From assembly GCA_014529385.2 (NCBI GenBank), contig CM043967.1:8028501-8092500 (forward strand): 64,000 bases of DNA. Reading direction: 5' to 3'. The position numbers and the translations under genes were made by a program. This stretch comes from Adiantum capillus-veneris (Eukaryota; Streptophyta; Polypodiopsida; Polypodiales; Pteridaceae). Below are positions 10,593 through 22,560 of this stretch, one piece after another (within the stretch, counting starts at the first letter, position 1; every line of letters begins with the position of its first letter). Below the pieces are notes generated by a model, which saw only the letters and a program-made list of their open reading frames with translations, was not told the DNA's origin and ran no database searches.

Positions 10593-11830
10593 TTGGTGGA
10601 GTCAACAGGGCAAATTTCAGCAACCACCAGTACAAGACAAGACCTGTCAGATAGGGCCAGTGTTGAGCAGCTAGCGGATCAGACTGATAAGGGAAAAGGA
10701 CCATCACCTTCAAGTCCACTTGGAAATTTTTCCATCCCTTATAGTGAAGAGGCCCTGTGTTTAACTAAGAAAGACAGGTTACAGCAACAGACTCATCCTC
10801 TCAAAGGACGTCTACTTTGGGCTAAATCTGATTATTCTACATTACCATATATGGCTCCTGTTTTACACTTTATGCGCCAACTGCCTATGACCCAGCCACA
10901 GTGAAGGATGGATGTTCTGTACTTATTCAGTCATCTTGGAACACTATTGTGAATGCCATAGGACAAATGTTGGATGCTGCAGTGCCAGATGATGAATTAA
11001 CCAATATAAAAACTGAACTGAAGGAGGCTGAGCAGCAGATTGAAAAGCACGAGAGAGAAACCTAGACCCTGTGCCACAGTATCATTGAAACTCAGTCAGC
11101 TAGGACCATTTAGCAATTAGAAAATAAGTTATCCAAGAAGGTGGAGTCTGAGATACGGACCCTAAGGGAAGAAAAGGCAGAAGCTGAAAGGGTTGCGAAC
11201 ATATTCAAAACTTTGTTGAGAATGAAGCGAGTTGATTTCAACTCGTTTTGCTGACTAGTCACACTGCTCTGAAAGCCACATTAGTGGAAAGATACATCTA
11301 TAATAATCTGGCTGAGATATTAAATCTAGAAGGGAATGTTGTTTTCAATATGGATAATTTGAGGACTCTCATGGAGACATTACAGAGTGATTTTTAAGAC
11401 AAAATCTCTGAATATAACACTGCTCTGGCAAATCAATCTATCCTTGATTATATTGAACAATAGAACAACCTTGAGGAGGATGATGATAAGGCAGAAGAAG
11501 AAGAAGAGAAGGAGGATGAATCAGAAGAAGGGCATGATGATGATGACTCTTCGCCATCCCCACCTTCAGAACTTGGTACTGGTGGAGTGGAGGCTACAGG
11601 AGGGAATCAGTCAAAGACAGACCAACTGGACCAGCATGAAGGTCACCAGTCGGGTGATCAGCAGGTGGGAGATCAACAACCTAGCAACGCTGGGAATTCA
11701 CCAATACACCAGTCACAACACAATATGGATGATAAAGGGAAAGGAAAAGCTGTGACTGAGATTCCAACAGGTGATGAGAGACATTCATTACAGCTCATCA
11801 TGCTAAATAAGAGATCAAGACATTAGCAGG
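10593..11830 (+). pseudogene. E1 extra coding region, coiled-coil and acidic part
   Basis: Several short frames that together read as one degraded protein. About 10980-11230 is strongly heptad-like and rich in Glu, Lys, Gln and Leu (NIKTELKEAEQQIEKHERET, then QLENKLSKKVESEIRTLREE), with two TAG stops where Gln would suit the coiled coil. About 11470-11570 is an acidic tract (EEEEEKEDESEEG followed by DDDD), then a Gln/Ser/Gly-rich low-complexity stretch to 11830. No enzyme motif is seen. A structural or scaffold role is inferred only from composition. Confidence 0.5.
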
Positions 11831-11849
11831 CTCCTATAACCAGGATGTA

Positions 11850-13228
11850 TTTTGGAGGATGATGATCTTATCACTAATCTGGAGCAATTTCAACGACTTT
11901 ATGTCGGCACGAGGGAAATGGTTCAACATTGGAAATCAGCTGCTTTCCATGATCAGGAGGTGTGCCAATTGCCTAAGCATCCTAGTACAGTACAATTGCT
12001 AGAGAGAGTGCCTAAATGGATACTAATTGTAATGAGAAAGTAGCTAATCCACATTGGCAGCGGGATTCTACTATAGATTGTCATTCCCTAGCCATTGAAT
12101 TAGAACTCCTGCTGGGGAATAAGCCGACATATAAATGTATGAAAGATGTCAGAAGTCAATTAAAAGAGGTTCTAGTGCAAATGCAGATTGCTAGGGGAGT
12201 TCTGGATTAGAGGGTGCGAGCTATTCTTAAAGATCCTACTACCACCAGCAAGGGACCTCAAACTCACATGAAAGTAGGAGAATAGGAAACTACTCTCCAA
12301 AGATTATTTGAGCTGGTTAAAGTTACCAGAAAGATGATGCAGCAGGAGAACCAGGCTGTCCTTAATTTTCTAGAGTTTGTACATGATTCCCTAGTTCTCC
12401 TATATGCCTTACCAGCAAGAGAAGCGGAGCTGCCGAGGTTTTTTCCAGCACTATATCCTCAACATACAGAACCAGTATATCGGGTCACATACTATAAGAA
12501 TACTGTTGATCTTCAGGATTGGTATGAGCGATCAACTGTGGAATGGAAAACCTGGAAAACGCTATTCAATGATACTCTTCAATTAAATGATTTCTAGGAA
12601 TTAAGAGATGAGGTGCAAAGGATCAAGTTGTGCATGGGACAATGGAAAGATGTCTCACTAAGATCACAAACCGGCTGTCTGCAACTCAGTGTTGAGTCCT
12701 CTAAAGTTCCTGAAAAGGACATTACGGCTAAACCAAGCTTCGGACCACAGTACAAAGAAATGGCTGAGATTCTCTTTAAAGCTAGGATCAAAACAAATCA
12801 GCCTCTTCTAGAAGGATGGATCCATACAGCTTCGCATTGTCACAAATGGGCTAGAACTCGAAGGCAGACGCATGCTCTATGATCCTGACACCAAAACTTA
12901 TCATCCTCTCACACCTTATGAAGTCAAAATGACCACAGAGAGGCGGCCATTTACAGACTCATTTAGAAGGACAATGCTGGCAATGGGACTCTTAGACACC
13001 ATCAAGACCAAAGGGCAAAAGGAAGCAGGTTCAATGGAAGGATACTGGGTGGTTCCATCTCAGAATTTGATGGAGGAATTTTCTAGCCATTCTCAAAATC
13101 AAACGGTGGATTTTTCCAAGAATTTTCAAAATCAGATGGTGGATTTTCCTAGTCAGGTGTTCGTATCTCTTTGGCTGGACACCCTTGGAATTACAATTAT
13201 AGGGGTGTCAAGCACTCAACAAGCATGA
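11850..13228 (+). pseudogene. E1 extra coding region, C-terminal part
   Basis: Frames at 11852-12043, 12016-12210, 12334-12597, 12613-12882 and 12872-13228 form a continuing protein split by stops and frameshifts. Recognisable stretches are FLEFVHDSLVLLYALPAREA and a C-terminal block with YDPDTKTYHPLTPYEVKM and GYWVVPSQN. I know no family for this segment. It ends in short direct repeats (AATCAAACGGTGGATTTTTC-like) that recur in the adjoining LTR, and the last codons overlap the LTR start. Confidence 0.5.
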
Positions 13229-13902
13229 AATATAGCATAAAGCTAGAAATACCACAATAGCCAGAAACGTAAAAAGAATATGCTTAACATAGGCCAACTC
13301 ATGAGAAACATAGGCCAACTCAGCAACAAGCAGGCAAGGAGCTTCCTCCACACTTCAGAAGGATCAAACGGTGGATTTTTTCAAAAATTTTGGAGTCTTA
13401 CCAAAATTCAAGAAAGGAGGGAAGGATTTAGATGGCAGAGACAGTCTCAATAGGTGGGAACCGGCTCTTGGAAGCCAAACAACGGACCAATTAGTAATTA
13501 CAATGGCGGTTACCACAGTAAATTCAAAGGGCTATAAATAGGACCCATTACATTGTAATCGTGTTGGCTGTACTTTTGGGCTGCTTATCTTTTGATTTCT
13601 TACTCTTAGTTGTGTGGTTTTGGTCCTGAAGCTGTTCCTGAGCTACACTATCTTCACTTGTAATCCTACTCTGTAATGCTTAATACACTAGTCAAGTGTA
13701 CTTCAGTCAAATATACCTTGTATTCATTCTTCATGAACTCTGAATCTGAATTTGAATCTGAACACTATTTCCAGTCATTCAGTCTGTCTCTCACTTCAGT
13801 AGATGTATTTCAGTTCATGTAACTATTCCAGTTCAGTTTCTATCTTCTCTTCCAGTTCTACTGATTGAACTAACGAATCACCAGTAGCTGTAAATTCTAA
13901 CA
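13206..13902 (+). mobile_element. 3' LTR of E1
   Basis: Begins TGTCAAGCACTC after a short purine run (AGGGG) and ends AAATTCTAACA, giving TGT...ACA termini and a length of 697 bp. It holds a strong TATA box about 326 bp in. Short direct repeats (CATAGGCCAACTCA twice at about 13288 and 13309) lie in the U3 part. The matching 5' LTR is not in the window, so the boundaries rest on the termini, the position and the promoter. Confidence 0.65.
13532..13541 (+). promoter_or_regulatory. TATA box in the E1 LTR
   Basis: GCTATAAATAGG precedes a T-rich transcribed part of the LTR by about 30 bp, the normal placement of a plant LTR promoter. Confidence 0.6.
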
Positions 13903-14300
13903 CTGGAATCATCTATTAAAGAGATCAGCTCCAATTCCAGAGGCCATCCTCCACAAGACAAGAGCAAACCGACACCACATAATGCCAACATGGCGGGGCT
14001 TGCAATCCCCACTACCAAGAGGCCAGGGCCTAGGATGCCACTACTACTAACAGCCGTGCCACATCCACCATAGTGTGCAAGGTCTGGGACCAAACCATCG
14101 ACAACAAGACCAAATCCATCGAGTAGCCGACAAACAAGCAAGAGTCTCCAATAAATACATCGAGTTGTACATGAGTAGGTAAGAGACCCCAACATAAACA
14201 AAACCTTCTAGTATAGAAATAAATCGGATATGCTACCATAGAGTCTGTCCACCATCGCCGCCAGTTTTGCGAACCCCCCCCCCCCCCCGCCAACACTTTG
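13903..14300. other. Spacer without a gene, with a poly-C tract
   Basis: Unremarkable sequence between the E1 LTR and a MITE. A run of about 15 C lies at 14274-14288. Minus-strand frames here (13878-14320) show no domain. Confidence 0.5.
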
Positions 14301-14450
14301 TGTTCACTACAAAAACACAATTTTTTTTTATTAAAAAAAAACCCTCCTAAAGGACTATAAAAGAAGAGAGAGTTTTTTAAAAAAAAACCTCCCTAAAGGG
14401 ATCTGATCCTTTAGGAAGGCTTTTAAAAAAAAGTGTTCTTGTAGTGAACA
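14301..14450. mobile_element. 150-bp MITE-like element with CACTA-type ends
   Basis: The ends TGTTCACTACAAAAACAC (14301-14318) and GTGTTCTTGTAGTGAACA (14433-14450) are inverted with one mismatch over 18 bp. CACTACAA is the typical terminus of plant CACTA (En/Spm) transposons, so this is probably a non-autonomous derivative. The interior repeats A-rich blocks with CCTCCTAAAGGA and TCCTTTAGGAAGG, adding inner complementarity. A target duplication is not clear. A related interior fragment without ends lies at about 14738-14795. Confidence 0.7.
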
Positions 14451-14799
14451 GAAAGTGAGTAGGGGTACCCCGTTTTGTTTAATGAAAAGTGAATGGTGAA
14501 TTTAATGACTCTTGGGGTGATTCTAAGCCATGTACGATGGGGAGAAAATGGAAAGATGACAGACATTGCACATGTAGGTGGGATCGTAGGTCGAATCAAT
14601 ACACACAAGTGGCGGGTACCACTACATGGAGGGACTGGGAAATTTACTTGTCAAAAATAAAATGCTTGATATATGGTAACGATCTCTCTCTATATGTACT
14701 AAATGAAAAAGTGAATACACAAACCTCTTCAATGTGCTTTAAAAAAAAAATCTCCCTGAAAGGGTTGCACGTCCGGCATACCCTTTGAGGAAGATTATA

Positions 14800-15440
<641 letters not shown>

Positions 15441-15550
15441 TATATCAGAAATATATTTTCCGTACCATGGGTAAAAGATCTATCTGATAAGCTACAAGGT
15501 TCAACCTACTTCAATAGGATAGACCTTAAAAGTGGCATCAAATAAGGATA

Positions 15551-16168
15551 GTGAATGAAGATATTGTAAAGACCGTGTTCCATACAACATTTGATTTCTA
15601 TGAATATCTTGTCATGCCTTTTGGTTTGACAATTGCTCCAGCCACATTCAACCGCCTAATGGAGAAAATATTTAGACCCTATCACAAGTTCATGGTAATG
15701 TTCTTCGATGACATTATTATCTACTCCAATTCTTTGGAGGAGCATAAGAAACACCTCCAAGTAGTTTTTCAATCTATGAGGGAGAATAAACTTTTCATTA
15801 ACCAAAAGAAGAGTGAATTTTTCCTCCAAGAGATTCAATACTCAAGTAATATTATCTCTCATAATGGTATCCATATGGATCTAGCCAAGCTTAAGGTAAT
15901 AAAAGAATTGCCTAATCGAAGGAATATACATGAGCTACGAAGCTTTATTGGTATATGTGCATACTATAGATGCTTTATAGCTAAATTCTCCCAAATAGCA
16001 GTACCATTACATGACTTGACAAAGAAAAATGTTAAATACATATGGACTGCTAAGAGCAAAGTGCTTCTAACTAGCTTAAAGAAAATCTTACCTCTCAACC
16101 CGTGCTTACACTACCAGATCTCTCAAAGCCATTTGGAGCAATTTTGTTTCAAGAAGGGCATGCCATAG
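15551..16168 (+). pseudogene. C1 reverse transcriptase (palm to thumb)
   Basis: The 205-residue frame has the MPFGLTIAPATFNRLM block, the catalytic box MFFDDIIIYS (both aspartates kept), the NQKKSEFF block, and the thumb with LRSFIGICAYYRCFIAKFS and PLHDLTKKN. The N-terminal fingers before about 15443 are missing. The frame is lost where RNase H should start (about 16080), and RNase H is only visible as scattered frames to about 16390 (EKELLAVLHAL, MDHQSLKYF). Confidence 0.85.
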
Positions 16169-16392
16169 CATATGAGAGTCAAAGACTCAATTTCGACGAG
16201 CGAGTATTGGGCATCTACGAAAAGGAGCTACTAGCTGTCCTACATGCCTTGACACATGGAAACACTATCTTTTAGGGACTCCATTCATCGTGCACATGGA
16301 TCACCAAAGTCTTAAGTACTTCATGATGCAAACCAATCTCTCTGACAAACAAATGAGGTGGACAATCTATTTTTCACAATTCAATTTTCATA

Positions 16393-17441
16393 TTGCTCAT
16401 TGCTGGCAAGCACAATCAAGTAGCTGATGCACTATCACAACGGCCAAGAGCCAATGCAGTGTTCATAGCAACTCACAATGATCTATCTTTTATGATAGAT
16501 GAGTATGCTACTAACCCTGATTTTAAAGATGTAATTTCAGCCCTTGCCTTAGGGAAGAAAGAAGAACCATTTACCTTGCAGGATGGTTATCTACTCCATG
16601 GCTATAGGCTATGTGTTACTCACTCTCTTTGTGAGAAAGTGATGTATGAATCCCATGCTCCTCCCTATGCAAGGAGTAGAGGGATTCAACCTACTGTTCG
16701 AGGAGTAGAGACATATTTCTATTGGCCTACCATCAAAATGGACATACAAGACTATGTGTCAAAATGTGTGGTATGCCAAAAGACAAAGTATGATAGGGGG
16801 ATTTCTAATTCACCATGGGAGATCATATCCATGGATTTTATCTTTGAATTCCCAAGTCCATCCATGGGAATACGGGAATATGGACAATAGTAGACATGTT
16901 TAGTAAATAAGCACATTTTATACTTCTCAAAAAGACTATTAAGGCACACCAAATGGAAACCCTCTTCATATCCCAAATTTTTAAACACCATGAGTTGCCA
17001 ACATCAATAGTGTCAGATAGAGATCCTCAAATGACCAGTAATTTTTGGAAGGGTCTCTTTGAGAATCTAGGTACTAGGCTCAATTTCTCTTCGGCGTATC
17101 ACCCACAAATTGGTGGCCGAAGTGAAATAGCCAACCTTACGGTTCTAGATCTACTTAAGATCTATGTTACCAAAGTAGATCAACGTTCCCAATGGGAAAA
17201 GTACCTACCTCTTGTAGAGTATGTGTACAATAGCAATGTACATACTACAACAAGGAATGCAACTTTCAAAATCATTGAAGTAAGACCTAAAAATCCCTTG
17301 CTACTTAAGGTACAAGGGAAGATCTGCGCTGCCGATGAGTATAGCCGAGACCTACAAGAATCTTTACAAAAGATTAAGATGTGTACAATAGCAATGTACA
17401 TACTACAACAAGGAATGCAACTTTCAAAATCATTGAAGTAA
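16393..17441 (+). pseudogene. C1 RNase H end and integrase
   Basis: Opens with the end of RNase H (GKHNQVADALSQR). Integrase follows: the HHCC domain (HAPPYARSRGIQ ... CVVCQKTK), the core with SMDFIFEFP, then VSDRDPQMTSNFW and an AYHPQIGGRSEIANLT block with the catalytic Glu. A deletion after KYDRG and a stop near 16890 interrupt it. The C-terminal part contains a recent 158-bp tandem duplication. A further piece with the GYQKYYAKLAKRYYGTFQ-like stretch lies at about 17665-17740. Confidence 0.8.
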
Positions 17442-17536
17442 GACCTAAAAATCCCTTGCTACTTAAGGTACATGGGAAGATTTGCGCTGCCGATGAGTAT
17501 AGCCGAGACCTACAAGAATCTTTACAAAAGATTAAG
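17221..17536 (+). repeat. Recent 158-bp tandem duplication in C1 integrase
   Basis: The sequence starting ATGTGTACAATAGCAATG at 17221 repeats from 17379 with only about two differences (CAAGGGAAGATCTG versus CATGGGAAGATTTG). Such high identity in an otherwise decayed element means the duplication is younger than most of the decay. The same peptide appears twice (GKICAADEYSRDLQESLQ). Confidence 0.95.
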
Positions 17537-17939
17537 ATGTCTATATCCATCTTGCAACAAAGGCAAAAGGTTGTTGCTAACAAGAATAGAAGGGCCTTAG
17601 CTTTCAAGGAAAATAATTTTTCCTAAAAATTTCCCAAGGCTTGATTGAGGCAGACTACGGGTAAAAATCCTACAGGCCACCAAAAGTATTATGCTAAACT
17701 AGCAAAAAGATACTATGGTACTTTTCAAGTCCTAAAACCAATCAAAGAGATGGCCTATCAACTCAAGTTGCCCACCCATTTTCTCACTCACAATGCTTTT
17801 CATGTGAGCCTACTTAAGCCTTAAAAATGAGAGCCACCACAAGAACCAATCATTAAGGACCCGCCCAAGATCAAAGATCAAGAAGAGGTGATTCAACCCA
17901 AATCAAACCTTTGACATGAAGACAAGGTACATAGACATT

Positions 17940-18433
17940 GTAAGATTATATACATTTTCCATTGTTGATTTTGGCAAGAAGAGCAACTATGACATCATAC
18001 TTGGAATACCATTCATGAGATAGTTGAAAATGTCCAAGATTGGAGGAATGACCATAGTTACCTCAGGCATATGGCAATCACAAACATGATAAATTTAAAA
18101 GACCATAGGTACACGGATGTGACAAGAAATCTTGTTGAAGAGTTTGCTTCAAGCACATTAGCTGAATCTAAACTTCTAGCATGGTTAGGTCATCCTAAAC
18201 AGCTATGGATGTGTGGTGCTTCAGAATGCAAAATCATAAAATGAGAAGAGCACATCTTGGAAAGAGCTAAAGAATGCAAGGATTATATCCTAGAACCCTT
18301 CTCCAAGGAATCTTTAGAGCCTCTAGAATGGACACATATTTTGACCACATTAGATGTGTATGCCCTCGAAATCCATCCCACTATAAAATTTGGTGATCAT
18401 CTTGGTTATGTTGTGGTATCTTACTATGTGATC
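17940..18433 (+). pseudogene. Fragment of element-B-type protease region
   Basis: Homologous to 54.96-55.44 kb of element B. Here the stretch reads VDFGKKSNYDIILGIPFM, in B VDFGKKNNYGIILGRPFM. Further on, PF(P/S)(E/K)E(A/S)LEPLEWT and (A/T)TLDV are shared. The rest is split by many stops; the longest frame is 18257-18454. The fragment joins directly to the C1 chromovirus on its left and to the C2 5' LTR on its right, so it is a remnant caught between two insertions or a recombination product. Confidence 0.8.
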
Positions 18434-18809
18434 TGTCATAATACTAATATCTAATTCTCCTAAATGATTTTCTCATGTTAAACTGATCATTTAATATGGG
18501 GAAGTGCCAGGGGAGAAAAAGCTAGAATATTGGTTAAGCTGGTAGACCGGCCACAGTAGGGATCCAAAGGAGGGAAAATGCGGATCCAGGGGGGGGGGGG
18601 CATCTGCAAAAGAGCAATGAGCAACAATGTGCTAAAAAGACCCTAAGGTTCAGCCCATTAAGACTTCCAAAATGCTAAGGTTCCAAAATTCAAAGGTTGT
18701 GTCCAATGGTCAAAAGCTTAGGAAATTGGATGCTTTGTGTGTGTCCCAAAAAGTCTTCACAAACTCCTACATAGGAGGGGGTGAGCCCAAGAAGTAGGGG
18801 ATGAGAGAG

Positions 18810-18870
<61 letters not shown>

Positions 18871-20070
18871 CACAAGCTTCCTTTGTACACAAGGGGAAAG
18901 AGGGACACATGTCAGATCCCTAAGCCAGATGCCCACAAGGTGTACTCAAATCCTATTGGATGGCCTTGTAGGTGGAGCAATGAGAATTAGGCTAGAGTAA
19001 ATCTAGTTTAATCAATTAAAAAAAACTTAATAAAAGAAGCAATAAGAATTAATCTCTCTAGAAGACTATTGGACAGTCTCCCAAGGGGTCCAACGAGCAT
19101 TCAGCAGCCCAATGGCTTGCCTGATTCCTATTGGCCAGGAGATAAAGGGGTCCAATGAGAGTTTAATTGCATTTATTATTTACCTAAATCTCTCACAAAA
19201 GGGGAAAGGGGGACACATGTCAAAAGGCTATTACTTATGCTCCTGAAATCCTATTGGCTAAGCCCCTAGGGAGGTCCAATGAGGTGCTAGCAAGAGCAAA
19301 TAGCAAGAGGGGTCGACCAAGAGAGAGAGGGGGCTGATTTTTCAAAGTCAGTTATCCACACACTCACACAAGCTCATGTGTGGAGTAAGAAAACTCTCTC
19401 TCTCTTCTCAAGATTTAATGGAAAGCTTATCACCTACTCCAAGCTTGTGAGAAGGGAGGCCTACACCAACAACTCTTGGCTTTGTGATGCAAATCCAACC
19501 AAGAGCCAAGCTTCAATGCATGCTCATCTCCTCTACCATACTAATTACTAAGCTAAGCTATGCTAATGTGATTGATTATGTGTGAAGATGTACATCTTTC
19601 TCCTAAGACTACTCCTTCTTCCTCTCAATATACTCTCATACCTTGCTAGCTCTCACCATCTTCGAAGGTGTGTGAGGTCTTGGGTCTGAGACCGTGAGGG
19701 AACTGATGTTGTGTTTGATAAGTGTTTTTCTTAGTGCATTAAGTTTCCATCTTCATTGCACTAGCTAGTATTGAAGGAACATAGAGAATTGTATTGTAAA
19801 ATGTCTCTCTTGATGGGTGAAACCATAATACAAATCCTTTTGGAGGGGGGGCCGGCTCCATAAAAATCCGATCCTCAACATTTGTCAATTGCTTAATTTC
19901 TCTCTCTATTGAAGTATTGTTCATGCTATCTAACTAGGTATTATACTTTTTGTTGCTCTCTCCACCCAAGCACTCTTGTTATTCTCATTAGGAATCTACT
20001 CTAATGAAATGCTCACTATGTTCATGCTATTTTCCGTTACAGGCAAGTTACTAGAACATTAAATGTTACA
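18434..20070 (+). mobile_element. 5' LTR of C2
   Basis: Starts TGTCATAATACTAAT and ends AAATGTTACA, followed by one base and the primer site. Its first 270 bp are matched by 25792-26063. Length about 1637 bp. It includes a poly-G run (about 18591-18600), an (AC)26 microsatellite and several CCAAT/ATTGG motifs (about 18950-19290). No clear TATA box was found. Confidence 0.9.
18812..18862. repeat. (AC)n microsatellite in the C2 LTR
   Basis: About 25 perfect AC units followed by short CACTCACACTCACA interruptions. It lies inside the LTR part that is missing from the truncated 3' copy, so its age relative to insertion cannot be judged. Confidence 0.97.
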
Positions 20071-20071
20071 T

Positions 20072-20090
20072 TGGTATCAAAGCACCAGGT
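20072..20090 (+). other. Primer-binding site of C2 (initiator tRNA-Met type)
   Basis: TGGTATCAAAGCACCAGG lies one base after the LTR end. It resembles the common plant site TGGTATCAGAGC with one substitution and small changes afterwards. Confidence 0.8.
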
Positions 20091-20498
20091 TTCTCTTTTC
20101 TTGCTCAAGAATGGAGGTCATCAAGCTAGCTATAAATGGTTGGTATGATTAATTGCATGTGAGTAAGTAGAATAGGGAATTTTCAGCCTTGCAGTGTGCT
20201 GCCTTTGTGAAGTTAACGGGGCATCACCGTTAGAGCTATGGTCTTAATAGTGGAGTCCTACGGGGCTTGCCTACGGCTTAACCACTATTGAGCTATTAGA
20301 AGCTTCACAAGAGTTGGTGCTGTTTTGGTGTTGAAGGACCCTCTCTTCTATCCCTTGCAATTAATGGTATTCGAGCCATGAGTATAGTAGATTGAGTGTT
20401 TTTTCTAAAGGGGTAAAGAGGAGTAGCAACTAGGGCTTGAAGTGCCAAAGTACACCTAAAAGTTTATACCTAAAAGTTTATACCTAAAAGTTCTTAGA

Positions 20499-21990
20499 AT
20501 GGCTGACAATAGTAAAGAGAGTGAAATTAATGTTGATAACTTTGATTTTGCTAATGAGCAGGCTACTAATGATGCCCTGATGCTTGTTAACTATCTTGTT
20601 TCTAGGCTCCAACAAGCCATGGGAAATCCATCCCTCCAAAGTGAAGTGCAACGATAGCTTCATGCTCATGGGATCCTACAAGTTCCCCACCATGATGAGA
20701 GAGCACCTAGGAAGCCTCCTTGTGAGACTTCCAAAAGAGGCCTCTCTCCGATTCGGGAAGAAGAAGAGGATCCATACGAAGGGCTCAAAAATTTGCTTCT
20801 TGATGATGCATCTCTCCCAAAGGAAAATTCAAGAGCCTCCACCAAAGGAACGAGAAATAAGTGAGTCTCCTGCCACCTCGGTGGAGATGGCTCCACGAAG
20901 ACGGCGGTGCTCTCCATCACCTCCAAAATGGAGAAGACCATTGCATGATTCTCCACACCATAATTCAAAGAGGGATGACAAAAAGCAAGAGAAGAAAAAG
21001 GCAAGAAAGAGGACACCCTCGTCTCCATCTTCTTGTCATCTTCCTTTTATGAAAGTGATGGTGAAGACAAAGAAGATCAAGGCAAGAAAATGGCAAGAAA
21101 GAGGTCACCCTCTTCTCCATCTTCCTCAAATTATTCACCTTTTGAAGAAACGGATGGTGCAACCTTTGAACCATAAAAAAAAAGAGGCCATAGGAAATCC
21201 TATGCCGCGTGGAAGAGGTCATCCAAGCTCTAGAATTCAAAGAGGGAGGGAAGAGCATCTCTTTTCTTACCTATGATGGCACCTTTGGTGCTACAGACAA
21301 AGTCTTGGCCTTTATCCAACAGTTCGATGCGGAGTTTGGAGATGAGGGCTTCACGGAGTCCTCTAAGATATTCCATGTAGCTATGCACTTTCAAAAGTCC
21401 AGCAAGCAATGGTGGTATAGCCTATGGGCCAGCAGTGAAGCTCCACAAACATGGAAAGCTTTAAGAGCTTCCATTATGAAGTAGTTTTTGGCCACTGATG
21501 CCAAAGAAAAAGTACTCACCGAATGGTGAAGCTTGAATCTCTCTCCATATGAATCCATTCACAAATATGTAGACAACTTTTGGGACTTACAACTCAAAGC
21601 CGCTGTCATTAAAAAGTCGCATATTGGAGAGCAAAAGCAACAATTTTGTGCGGGCTTATTGAAGAAATGGTGGAGTATGTCAACTCACAAAGGCCACACA
21701 CCATATCGGCGGTTATACACCATACTATGGTGGCCTCTCAAATAAATTCCCAAACGGGGGCTAAAAGAAATTATAAGCCCATGGAAAACAAGGGTTCCAA
21801 TGAGCCTAAGGGGAAGGACAATGTCCAAAAGTATCGTAAGGGCAACTCCAACAAAGCTAAGAGAAGGGAGTTTACAAAGGCAAAAATAAACTCTCTCTTG
21901 AAGAGCTTGAGCGTTATCGCAAGGATAACCATAGTTTCAAGTGCGACGAACATGGGCATGAGTATGTGCTTGTCCCCAAAAGAACACCCG
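20499..21990 (+). pseudogene. C2 gag
   Basis: Starts at ATG 20499 (MADNSKESEINVDNFDFANE), after a short triple repeat of TACCTAAAAGTTTA at 20454-20492. A TAG near 20655 sits where Gln fits. Then come a Ser/Arg/Lys-rich low-complexity stretch (about 20860-21180) and the capsid-like Retrotrans_gag region at about 21209-21740 (LAFIQQFDAEFG ... KQWWYSLWASS ... ESIHKYVDNFWDL). A C-terminal stretch at 21900-21990 (DNHSFKCDEHGHEYV) is probably a degenerate zinc knuckle with one Cys left. Frames change at least three times. Confidence 0.8.
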
Positions 21991-22079
21991 CCGCCATGAA
22001 CCTCCTAGAGCTACCTTGGTCGAATTCCAAGAGGAGGAAACTCACCAAAGGATCTCCTCTATGCCATGATTGGGGAAAG

Positions 22080-22560
22080 GTAAGATAACATGATGCTTTA
22101 ATTCTTTTTGACCCTGATTCTACTCACAATTTCATATCCACATAGTTGGCCAAGCTAGGCATCCAAGCCTATGAGATGGGAGATGTCCTACCCGCAAACG
22201 GTGCTTTCAAGGGGCAAGAATCTTCACTCACTCCCTTAATCTAGAAATTGAGGCTCCACGTCCAAAGCTATGTGGACAAAGAAGACTTCTTTATCTCTCC
22301 TCTCAAGCATGAGGATGTAATCCTAGGGGCACCATGGTTTGATTTCATGGCTGCCAATGTTAAATTTCTGAAAGGAGAATCTCCTTTAGGTTCAGGGAAA
22401 AAGATATGTACATAGATGCTTAGGAAATGGGTAACACCATACCCATTGTACATACACAAGCTTTCAATAAGTCAACAAAGAGCTCTGTTTTCATGTACAT
22501 GATTATTGTTAAAGACTCTCAAAATGAACCTAATGTTTTAGCAAAAGAAATATACACAAT
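22080..22560 (+). pseudogene. C2 protease
   Basis: The retropepsin start is visible as DPDSTHNFIS, where chromoviruses have DSGSTHNFIS, so the catalytic triad is altered. It continues with KLGIQAYEMGD and, further on, the HEDVILGAPWF block that corresponds to the ILGxPWL flap end. In-frame stops occur after FIS and after SLTPLI. It would have processed Gag-Pol. Confidence 0.75.

Larger units (their letters stand above)
5640..13902 (+). mobile_element. Ty3/Gypsy LTR retrotransposon E1, decayed, with a long 3' coding extension
   Basis: The element reads protease remnant, reverse transcriptase, RNase H, integrase, then about 4 kb of further coding sequence, then a 3' LTR at 13206-13902. No chromodomain follows integrase, and the extra coding region lies where Athila-like elements carry env-like ORFs, so a non-chromovirus (Tat/Athila-like) lineage is inferred. 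The 5' LTR and gag are missing; the left end lies close to the element A LTR. Frames are interrupted by several stops and frameshifts, so the copy is not expected to be active. Confidence 0.8.
15443..17936 (+). mobile_element. Chromovirus C1, 5'-truncated pol copy
   Basis: From about 15443 the sequence follows the pol of C2 (22.88-25.3 kb) closely, including the CCATGGGTA(A/G)AAG stretch before RT and the GACATGAAGACAAGGTAC stretch before the chromodomain at its end. It lacks LTRs, gag, protease and the RT N-terminus. It stops at about 17936, where a protease-region fragment of element family B begins. Stops and frameshifts are frequent. Confidence 0.8.

Noticed and set aside
11387-11755. Lys/Arg/Met-rich frame overlapping the acidic tract of E1
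   Set aside because: It is a shifted reading of the GAA/GAT-rich acidic tract, which fits the surrounding protein better.
14274-14288. Poly-C tract as a regulatory site
   Set aside because: No neighbouring gene and typical slippage tract.
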